From: an uncultured Clostridia bacterium
Lineage (GTDB): Bacteria; Bacillota; Clostridia; TANB77; UBA1234
Direction: 5' to 3'
Length of the DNA: 7,384 bases
Assembly (NCBI GenBank): GCA_947624765.1
Contig: CANQLS010000075.1
Span: forward strand, 1 to 7,384
Part shown: positions 1 to 6,507 of the stretch, one piece after another
How the letters are laid out: each line of letters begins with the position of its first letter
How positions within the stretch are numbered: position 1 is the stretch's first letter
Notes under the pieces: model-generated
Seen by the model: the letters and a program-made list of their open reading frames with translations, nothing else
The model's database searches: none
What the model was told of the DNA's origin: nothing
Program-made: the position numbers and the translations under genes

Positions 1-45
1 TTTTTTTGATTTATATCTACAAAAAGAATTAAGTTTATGTTAAAA

Positions 46-51
46 TATAAT
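46..51 (+). promoter_or_regulatory. Possible -10 box upstream of the operon
   Basis: A perfect TATAAT hexamer lies 38 bases before the first start codon. No convincing -35 element is found 16 to 18 bases upstream (the stretch there is A-rich), and there is no TGn extension, so in AT-rich DNA this may be chance. The gene upstream is not visible, so transcription may equally read through from outside the window. Confidence 0.2.
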
Positions 52-77
52 GTAAGTGATTGTATATTTGTTTAAAT

Positions 78-83
78 AGGAGG
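78..83 (+). promoter_or_regulatory. Ribosome binding site deciding the start of the PrgI-like gene
   Basis: AGGAGG followed by a 6-base spacer to ATG at 90. It sits inside the longer frame that could begin at TTG 60, and it argues that translation begins at 90 and not at the TTG, which has no Shine-Dalgarno sequence of its own. Confidence 0.9.
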
Positions 84-89
84 TGCGAA

Positions 90-452
90 ATGGGTACACA
101 TTTAATACCAAGAGAGGTTTCTGGTGAAGGCAGAATTTTATATATTTTTACGCCAAAAGGCATTGCATATGCTCTAGTAGGACTAGTTATAGGACTTGTT
201 TTTAGGAACTTATTTGAAATAGTAGGCGCCAGCCTAGTTGGGTGGACTGTTGCGATATTATTTGCTTTAATTGGCTGGGCAATAGGACAGGGAAAAATTC
301 CAGATTCTAGTACAAATACGTTTTTTAGAAAAGTAGGGGGAGAACCTATTGAAACAGTAATTAAAAGATTTATCAAATTCAATAGAGCAAAGAAGATTTA
401 TGTTAACAAAATAGTTAATGAAGAAAATAAAGAAGATACACCAAATACATAA
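90..452 (+). CDS. PrgI/VirB3-like small membrane protein of a type IV secretion system
   Basis: A 120-residue protein, probably the VirB3-equivalent inner-membrane subunit that docks on the VirB4 ATPase. Seen in the sequence: a short polar N-terminus with an IPRE motif (residues 6-9) and a GEGRILYIF stretch (12-20), two hydrophobic helices at about 24-42 and 44-66, then a soluble tail with RKVGGEPIETVIKRFIKF and a charged Lys/Glu end. This two-helix hairpin layout and length match PrgI-family proteins of Gram-positive conjugative elements, which typically precede a VirB4 gene, as here. The start at ATG 90 is chosen over TTG 60 because of the AGGAGG site. It is followed 18 bases later by the TraC-like gene. 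The family call rests on topology, motif impression and context, not on a search; a generic VirB3-like protein is the main alternative. Confidence 0.75.
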   Translation: MGTHLIPREVSGEGRILYIFTPKGIAYALVGLVIGLVFRNLFEIVGASLVGWTVAILFALIGWAIGQGKIPDSSTNTFFRKVGGEPIETVIKRFIKFNRAKKIYVNKIVNEENKEDTPNT

Positions 453-470
453 GATGAGGAGGAGTGTTCC

Positions 471-1727
471 ATGGGAATAACAGATAGTTTAACATTATTA
501 TTTACGGGCTTGGTTGCATTATTTGCTTTTATTCTAGGTATTACGGTCATATTAATTTACCAAAGGAGTAAAGGAAAATTAAAAAATCAGCAGCAAGACA
601 TAGAAAGAGAAATACAAAAGGAGGCTTTAAAAGCTAAACTACCTAAAAAGGATGTTAAGAGTTTTCTTGAATTTGATGAAATTGATGACGATATGATTAT
701 ACAAGACAATGGTACGCGTTTTGTTATGGTTTTGAGATGTACGGGAATTAACTATGATTTGATGTCAGAACCAGAAATGCTTGCCGTTGAAGAAGGATTT
801 GGCAATTTCTTAAATACATTAAAATATCCAATTCAATTATATGTACAAGCTCGTTCATTAAACTTGGAAGAGGGAATTAATGTATATCGTACAAGATTAC
901 AAGGATTAAAAAATAATTATGATAAATATGTAAATACCGCTAATCAAGCAAAAGCATCGAATAGATTAACAGAAGAACAAAAAGCACAAATTGATTTTGA
1001 AGTTAAGAAAAAGAGAATTTTATTAGATTATGGAGCAGATATTGTTAATTATATTGAAAAAATGAGTATGAATAGAAATATTTTGCAAAGAAAATATTAT
1101 GTGGTTGTTTCTTTTCATATTTCAGAACTTGGTGTAACTCAAAACTATACAAAAGAAGAAGCCAGGGATGCAGCTTATTCAGAATTATATACAAGATGTA
1201 GAAGTATCCAAGCAGCTTTAGCACCTTGTGGCGTGGATTCAACATTATTGAAATCAGAAGATTTAGCTGAATTATTATATATTGCTTATAATAAAGACGA
1301 AGCTGATACTTATAATTTAAGAAGAGCGATCGAAAATGGTTTCTATAGGTTATATTCAACGGCTGAAGATGTTCGAGAAAAGAGAAAGAAGGCTTTAGAC
1401 AAAAAGATTGAAGAAGATGCTATTGCAGAAGCAGAAGAAGCATTGAGAAATGCACTAAAAGGTTTAAAAGAAAAATATGGCGGACCAGATGAAGAACAAC
1501 AATTAACAGAAGAAGAAAAGAGATCAGACGCTGTTAAAACAGAAGCAATGCAAATTATTATTGATAACCAAGATCAATTTGATCCTGAGGTTGTTGATAA
1601 AGCCTTAACAGATTTGAATAGTCAAATGAAAAATCCTATTGTAGAGCCTAAGGAAATAGAAGAAATTGAGAAAGAGCAAACTGAGGGCGATGCACTTACA
1701 GCTATTTTAGCTGAAGATGAAAAGTAA
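471..1727 (+). CDS. TraC-like protein: membrane-anchored VirB4 N-terminal-domain homologue without ATPase domain
   Basis: A 418-residue protein with one N-terminal transmembrane helix (about 8-30), a basic/coiled linker (33-60), and from about 64 to 300 a domain that reads like the N-terminal domain of VirB4/TraC/CagE-type proteins: a strand around VMVLRCTGINYDL (from residue 85), then SEPEMLAVEEGFGNFLNTL, PIQLYVQARSL (from 120), and a long helical segment (about 130-200). The C-terminal 110 residues are highly charged and probably helical or disordered. No Walker A or Walker B motif is present, so it is unlikely to be an ATPase. AGGAGG at 457-462 with an 8-base spacer fixes ATG 471. It lies between the PrgI-like gene and the full VirB4 gene; TraC-like proteins are known next to these partners in some Gram-positive T4SS loci. 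Its probable role, inferred, is in the cytoplasmic-face ATPase complex, tethering or capping VirB4. Confidence 0.7.
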   Translation: MGITDSLTLLFTGLVALFAFILGITVILIYQRSKGKLKNQQQDIEREIQKEALKAKLPKKDVKSFLEFDEIDDDMIIQDNGTRFVMVLRCTGINYDLMSEPEMLAVEEGFGNFLNTLKYPIQLYVQARSLNLEEGINVYRTRLQGLKNNYDKYVNTANQAKASNRLTEEQKAQIDFEVKKKRILLDYGADIVNYIEKMSMNRNILQRKYYVVVSFHISELGVTQNYTKEEARDAAYSELYTRCRSIQAALAPCGVDSTLLKSEDLAELLYIAYNKDEADTYNLRRAIENGFYRLYSTAEDVREKRKKALDKKIEEDAIAEAEEALRNALKGLKEKYGGPDEEQQLTEEEKRSDAVKTEAMQIIIDNQDQFDPEVVDKALTDLNSQMKNPIVEPKEIEEIEKEQTEGDALTAILAEDEK

Positions 1728-1755
1728 AAATTACGAAAGATAGGAGGAATCACGA

Positions 1756-3738
1756 ATGGGTTTTAAAAAGAAAAATAAGAATAATGATGCTTCAACAGAA
1801 GAAAATACTTTGATACAAGCACAGACTGAGGTAGTGGAGGAAAATCCTTTATTAAAAAACAAGAAAGATTTAAAAGATTTAATTTCTCCGTCAGGCATAG
1901 ATACTAGTGATATAAATCATATTGGAATTATTTCTAGCGTTACACGTTATGCTAGAAGTCATTACGTTGCTGGACTTCCAAGAATGGCTACATTCCCATA
2001 CTTTTTAAGAGGTATGTATGATTTTGGAGATATTAACACGTCAGTTTTTATTAATCCTATTAACGAAGCGGATTCTCAAAATAGTTTAAATAAAGTTATT
2101 GTATCCTTGGAATCTGAAAGAATTGTAGCAGAACGTAGAGGCGATATAAACAGAGAAAGATTAGTTGAAGATAAAAGAATTGAGGCAGAGAGAATTAGAG
2201 ATGAAATTGCTGCAGGTTTTAATAGACTTTTTGAAGCTTCAGTTGTTTGTACAATCTTCTCTTATGAATTGCCAGAACTTGATAAAATGTCAGAGCTATT
2301 ATCAATGGAAATGTCGAAAAACTTATTAAATGTAAAAACTGCTTGGGCAATTCAAGAAGAAGCATTTAAATCAAACTTACCATTTAATAGAAACTATTTA
2401 GACAAAAAGCATACTTTTGATAGAAGCTCCATGGCAACGGTATTTCCTTTTATTGCATCAGAAATTGGACATCCTACTGGAATACCAATTGGATTTGATA
2501 AACAAACAGGCTTACCAATTTTATATAATAATTTCCATTCATCACTAACCAATTACAATATGGTTATTTTCGGAAAGTCTGGTGCTGGTAAAAGTGTTAC
2601 GATAAAAACTATTACAGCACGTTCGTATGTATTAATGGGAATTGAAAGTTTAGCACTAGATGCTGAAGGAGAGTATGGAATTGTTGCAGAAAGCTTAGGA
2701 GGTTTCAACGTAGTTATTAGCCCAAGCTCTAAGACAATTATTAATCCATTTGATATTGAACCCGAAATTGTAAAAGATGAAATTACAGGAAAAGACAGAA
2801 CAGTTTTAAATGTAGAAAATAAAGTAGAGGATGTAACAAATGCTTTAATTACTATGGCTAGAGGAAGCACTCGTTCAGAAGAAGTAAATGAAATCACAAA
2901 GCAAATTATTGCTGAAACAGTTGGTGAAGAGTATCAAGCATTAGGTATTAATAGCAATCCAAATAGTTTATATGACGATGATAATATAGAATTAGGCGGT
3001 GGCTTAACAAGAAAGAAAAAGGATATGCCAACTATTGGTTCATGGTATAGAAGACTTATGAGAAAAGCTGAAAATAATGATAATATTGATTATCAATTCC
3101 ATTTTAGTTACTTAATAAAAGTTATGAAACAATATGTTAGAGAATTTGATGGTCAGATGGCATATTTTGATGGTCAATCTACTTTTGAATTATTGGATGG
3201 TGCACCATTCATAAACTTAGATATTTCACAATTGGAAGAAAGATTTGCAAGGCCACTTGCACAACAAGTACTACTTTCGTGGATTTGGGAAAAATACGTA
3301 AAGAAAAATAGTGAAGATAGATTAAAAGCAAAACAAAAGAGAGTATTAGTAGATGAGGCGTGGATGTTACTTCCATACCCTGAGGCAGTTGATTTCTTAA
3401 ACACAATGGCAAGACGTGCTAGAAAAAGAAATGTATCACTTGCAGTTATTTCACAGAAATTCCAAGATTTCTATGAAAACAAAGAAGCACAAGCAGTATT
3501 AACATCTTCTGATACAAAGTTGTTCTTAGCGCAAGATAAATCTGAAATTGAATATTTGAAAGAGGTATTTAAGCTAAGTGAAGGTGAAGCAAACTACTTG
3601 CTTACTTGTACAAGAGGTGAAGGATTGTTTAAGGTAGGTAATGAAACTGCAATCTTGGAAATAAGACCAACAGAAAGAGAATTTAGTTTTATTGAAACAA
3701 ACGTTAATAAATTAGTTGAGCAAAATGGATTAGGTTAA
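1756..3738 (+). CDS. virB4: VirB4-family T4SS ATPase
   Basis: A 660-residue ATPase that powers assembly and transfer at the cytoplasmic face of the T4SS. Residues 1-35 are a charged, low-complexity leader. Residues about 40-215 form the VirB4 N-terminal domain, with a strongly charged helical stretch near 118-150. The ATPase domain follows: Walker A GKSGAGKS at 273-280 (catalytic Lys279), a DAEGEYG motif from Asp302, an INPF motif soon after (typical of VirB4/TraC), the alpha-helical insert around 385-490, Walker B ending VDEAW with Asp533-Glu534, an RRARKRN arginine-rich motif at 553-559 and an SQ sensor at 566-567. Length and motif order are those of complete, active VirB4/ConE/PrgJ-type proteins; nothing catalytic is missing. 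ATG 1756 has AGGAGG at 1742-1747 with an 8-base spacer. It is the best-supported gene here. The DNA-coupling ATPase VirD4 is a less likely alternative because of the N-terminal domain and the neighbours. Confidence 0.95.
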   Translation: MGFKKKNKNNDASTEENTLIQAQTEVVEENPLLKNKKDLKDLISPSGIDTSDINHIGIISSVTRYARSHYVAGLPRMATFPYFLRGMYDFGDINTSVFINPINEADSQNSLNKVIVSLESERIVAERRGDINRERLVEDKRIEAERIRDEIAAGFNRLFEASVVCTIFSYELPELDKMSELLSMEMSKNLLNVKTAWAIQEEAFKSNLPFNRNYLDKKHTFDRSSMATVFPFIASEIGHPTGIPIGFDKQTGLPILYNNFHSSLTNYNMVIFGKSGAGKSVTIKTITARSYVLMGIESLALDAEGEYGIVAESLGGFNVVISPSSKTIINPFDIEPEIVKDEITGKDRTVLNVENKVEDVTNALITMARGSTRSEEVNEITKQIIAETVGEEYQALGINSNPNSLYDDDNIELGGGLTRKKKDMPTIGSWYRRLMRKAENNDNIDYQFHFSYLIKVMKQYVREFDGQMAYFDGQSTFELLDGAPFINLDISQLEERFARPLAQQVLLSWIWEKYVKKNSEDRLKAKQKRVLVDEAWMLLPYPEAVDFLNTMARRARKRNVSLAVISQKFQDFYENKEAQAVLTSSDTKLFLAQDKSEIEYLKEVFKLSEGEANYLLTCTRGEGLFKVGNETAILEIRPTEREFSFIETNVNKLVEQNGLG

Positions 3739-3748
3739 ACAAAAAAAG

Positions 3749-3755
3749 AAAGGAG
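3749..3755 (+). promoter_or_regulatory. Ribosome binding site deciding the start of the first VirB6-like gene
   Basis: AAAGGAG lies 9 bases before ATG 3765. An earlier in-frame ATG at 3756 directly abuts this site and so cannot use it. ATG 3765 also gives a textbook signal-peptide start (MKRK followed by a hydrophobic run). Confidence 0.85.
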
Positions 3756-3764
3756 ATGTTACAT

Positions 3765-5060
3765 ATGAAAAGGAAACTACTAAGTATATTTATTCTTATC
3801 ATTATGTTAATATCTTCTTTTTCTAATTTTACTTTAGCCTCTGAAGTAGGTAATGCTTCAACAGGTTCGGCATCAACATTGCCAGATGCATCATCAACTT
3901 CTGTGCCAGCAGATTCTGGAGAAATGGAAATAAAAGATTCTTGGTGGCAAACGGGACTTACTAAATTTCTTTTGGCAATTGGAGATTTTTTTAATGATCT
4001 TATTACAGATTTATTAGGACAGAAAGTAACTATACAGAAGTTTTTCTTTGATGAAGTTGATGCTGTTAATGCAGATTTTTTTAACAATAAAGGAAATAGT
4101 ACAAAAGGTGTTTTAAAAACAGAAATAACACGCTGGTATGAATATTTTAAAGGTTTAGCAATTAGTATTTATCTAGCTGGAATACTTGCGGTAGGTATTA
4201 GATGTTTATTAGAAGGAACTGCACTTAGTAGGGCAAGAGCAAAAGATGTTTTAGTGAAATGGATAACTGGATTATTAATTTTAATGTTATTTCCTTATGT
4301 TATGAAATATGCATTTGCTATTAATTCGGCTTTAGTACAAGCAATAAAGAATGGTTTTACTAAACAAGATCATGAAACTGGTACATATATAGGTGATGAA
4401 GATGAATTTAATCTTGAACCATTTGAATTTAGAAGTCCAGAATATCGTTCGAGATTTACAGGGCTTTTAACGTATGGTGGTGACGAGGTAAATGAAGCTT
4501 ATTTAAAAAGACTAAATGACTATACTACTACTTCGGATATGATGCGAATTATGCGTGCCTATGCTGGTGTAACACATAGAGTAATCTTCTGCATTATATG
4601 GTATATTTTATTATTTCAGTTGATTACAGTAATGGTAAAATATTATAAAAGATATTTTGTAATAGCTTTATTAATTGCTATTTTCCCAGGAGTTATGATT
4701 TTTTATATTATTGATGTAGTTAAGGGAAGAAATTGTGCTGCTTTTTCGGCATGGTGTAGAGAGTTTTTTGTTAATGTATTTATTCAAACTGTACATGCAA
4801 TTATTTATGCAATTATCGCTGGATTATGCTTAGATCGCGTAAGAGAAGAATTAATAACAGATAATGTTTCTAGTATGAATTGGATTATTATTATTTGCTC
4901 AATTAATTTTATATTCCAAGGCGAGAAGGTTGTGAGAAAAATTATGCATACAGATGCTTCTTCTGCTACAGCATTGGGAGATAGTGCAAAGAAAGGAAAA
5001 GAAGGTATGAAAAAAGGCGGTCATGCAGTTCGTAATATAGCTGGTATGTTTATGAAATAA
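3765..5060 (+). CDS. VirB6/TrbL-like polytopic membrane protein 1, with signal peptide
   Basis: A 431-residue membrane protein, probably a channel subunit of the T4SS. Residues 1-25 are a signal peptide (MKRK, a hydrophobic core, likely cleavage after TLA); a short Ser/Thr/Ala-rich outer segment follows to about 58, then a hydrophobic or amphipathic stretch at 62-82. Predicted transmembrane helices by eye: 130-150, 166-188, 273-294, 297-319, 334-357 and 371-386. The middle loop (about 195-265) is hydrophilic and acidic. The C-terminal tail is short, basic and Gly-rich (KKGKEGMKKGG). The helices at 130-188 and 273-386 match the next gene closely (LFPY, IFP, EFFVNVF and FQGE segments), so the two are tandem paralogues. 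The VirB6-like call comes from topology, position just after VirB4 and the paralogue pattern; VirB6-type proteins diverge too far for a firmer subfamily name by eye. Confidence 0.75.
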   Translation: MKRKLLSIFILIIMLISSFSNFTLASEVGNASTGSASTLPDASSTSVPADSGEMEIKDSWWQTGLTKFLLAIGDFFNDLITDLLGQKVTIQKFFFDEVDAVNADFFNNKGNSTKGVLKTEITRWYEYFKGLAISIYLAGILAVGIRCLLEGTALSRARAKDVLVKWITGLLILMLFPYVMKYAFAINSALVQAIKNGFTKQDHETGTYIGDEDEFNLEPFEFRSPEYRSRFTGLLTYGGDEVNEAYLKRLNDYTTTSDMMRIMRAYAGVTHRVIFCIIWYILLFQLITVMVKYYKRYFVIALLIAIFPGVMIFYIIDVVKGRNCAAFSAWCREFFVNVFIQTVHAIIYAIIAGLCLDRVREELITDNVSSMNWIIIICSINFIFQGEKVVRKIMHTDASSATALGDSAKKGKEGMKKGGHAVRNIAGMFMK

Positions 5061-5087
5061 GAATATAAAAATAAATGATTTTGTATG

Positions 5088-5095
5088 AAAGGAGG
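5088..5095 (+). promoter_or_regulatory. Ribosome binding site for a TTG start
   Basis: AAAGGAGG with an 8-base spacer to TTG 5104. An in-frame TGA at 5086-5088 blocks any earlier start, and no in-frame ATG occurs before the signal peptide, so the rare TTG start is well supported. Confidence 0.85.
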
Positions 5096-5103
5096 AAAAT
5101 AAA

Positions 5104-6507
5104 TTGCATATAAATAATTCATTGAAAAAATGTATATCTATTATATTATTATTTACGTTGCTATTTTCCTCCTCTCAAAATGTAGTTTGGGCAGAGCCAA
5201 TAGCTGGTGCAGAAGAAGCATTGAAAGATTGGGTTGATTCAGCATTGCAAAATTCAGAAATAACGGAGTTTTATTGGAGTGAAGATGATCAAGACTATAC
5301 AGCATATTTTTTAAACTTACCTGAAAGAGAACTTACTACTCAAGGAGAAAGTGGAATTAGATATGATCCAGATGGTGGTGGCTTCACTTTAAAATATTAT
5401 GATGGTACTACAAATAAGACATACGAATGTATTATAGATGTTAAACTAGATGGTAAATCTGTATTAGCTCGTCAAATGTTTCATGACTTAGACAAATATG
5501 GTAATATGATAGAGCTTTATTTAGAGACTGATGAAAACGGAAATGTAAAGTCATATGACAATTCAGATTTAAGCATTAGTGTAATAATGATAGATGAAAG
5601 CGGAAATCCAATATTATTTCAATCTGCTACTAAAACATTTAGTGAAAAAAATGATTATAATAAAGTAGATGCGTCTGACAATACTAATTTTTTTGTTCAA
5701 GCTTTAAAAACGATTATTTCTATACTTTTTAAACCTATAGAAATAGCATTGAGATTATTGGAAATTATTTTAAATGCAATTATATTAGCCATAGCAGATG
5801 GCGCATTTGCAATATTATCTTCTGCGCTTGGCGAAACTGCAACAGTTGATAACATCATTTTTGGGGAATATGCAAATATTAATTTTTGGAAATCTCCAGG
5901 TGGAATAATTGGCATAACAAGTGGTGTAGTGCAAGATTGGTTTTATGTTTTTCAAGGAATAGGACTTACACTATACATGGCTATGCTGTTATGGGTAGGA
6001 ATAAAAATATTATGGAATAGTAGCAGCGATTCAAAAGCTAGATATAAAATTTTCTTTAAAGATTGGATTGTAGGAATGGTATTATTATTGTTATTCCCTT
6101 ATGCAATAAAAAGTGTTATAGAAATTAATGAAGGATTAGTAGCTAGTGTACGAGCAGCAGGTGGAGCGGCAACACCCAATATAACTTTAAATACTGTAGA
6201 TGATGAAGCAATTGCATATTCATTTGGAACAGATGGATTCATTGCATTAATTGCACCAAATATAACTGGTGAACAATTAAAACAATGCCCTATGTTATAT
6301 ATACGCTACTTAGCAGCTAGGCAAGCTAGAATTCCGTTAGCATTTGTATATTGCATTATGATATTTCAAACTTATGTAATTGCGTTTGCTTATTGTAAAA
6401 GGGCTTTTATGTTATCTTTTTTAGTTACAATTTTCCCTTTAGTAGCAATGGCATACATTTTAGATAAAGTGCGGAGGAGGAATTACAAGAACAGGAGCAT
6501 TTGGTAG
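5104..6507 (+). CDS. VirB6/TrbL-like membrane protein 2, N-terminal part (frame closes early)
   Basis: 467 residues as read, starting at TTG. Residues 1-30 are a signal peptide (likely cleavage after VWA). Residues about 31-190 form a hydrophilic, acidic domain expected outside the membrane, of no family I recognise. Hydrophobic segments follow at about 195-242, 284-304, 320-340, 410-430 and 434-452, with paralogue-shared motifs LLFPYAIK and VTIFPLVAMAYILDKV. The frame then ends within 11 residues of unrelated, Arg-rich sequence at TAG 6505-6507, just where its upstream paralogue continues into the conserved EFFVNVF helix. The missing part is encoded in the +1 frame from about 6470 onward. 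The product as read would lack the last two membrane helices and the tail. So this is either the first half of a gene broken by an indel (real or a sequence error), or the zero-frame product of a programmed frameshift. Confidence 0.75.
   Translation: MHINNSLKKCISIILLFTLLFSSSQNVVWAEPIAGAEEALKDWVDSALQNSEITEFYWSEDDQDYTAYFLNLPERELTTQGESGIRYDPDGGGFTLKYYDGTTNKTYECIIDVKLDGKSVLARQMFHDLDKYGNMIELYLETDENGNVKSYDNSDLSISVIMIDESGNPILFQSATKTFSEKNDYNKVDASDNTNFFVQALKTIISILFKPIEIALRLLEIILNAIILAIADGAFAILSSALGETATVDNIIFGEYANINFWKSPGGIIGITSGVVQDWFYVFQGIGLTLYMAMLLWVGIKILWNSSSDSKARYKIFFKDWIVGMVLLLLFPYAIKSVIEINEGLVASVRAAGGAATPNITLNTVDDEAIAYSFGTDGFIALIAPNITGEQLKQCPMLYIRYLAARQARIPLAFVYCIMIFQTYVIAFAYCKRAFMLSFLVTIFPLVAMAYILDKVRRRNYKNRSIW
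6464..6507 (+). other. Frame-change window with GGAGGAGG tract
   Basis: Between the +1-frame stop at 6461-6463 and the zero-frame stop at 6505-6507 both frames are open, so the shift that joins the two halves of the second VirB6-like gene must fall here. It contains GGAGGAGG at 6473-6480, read in the zero frame as CGG-AGG-AGG. In the +1 frame the same bases read as GGA-GGA-GGA followed by common codons, which suggests that the +1 frame is already the right one by about 6473. Confidence 0.8.

Noticed and set aside
1..7. Run of seven T at the left edge as the tail of an upstream terminator
   Set aside because: The stem that would precede it is outside the window, and T runs are common in DNA this AT-rich.
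60..89. TTG 60 as an upstream start of the PrgI-like gene
   Set aside because: It has no ribosome binding site, and the extension would be coded across the AGGAGG that serves ATG 90.
2553..2897. Minus-strand open frames across the operon, for example opposite the VirB4 Walker A region
   Set aside because: They lie wholly opposite well-supported genes, lack ribosome binding sites that I can see, and have the low-complexity Ser/Phe/Ile composition of antisense shadows.
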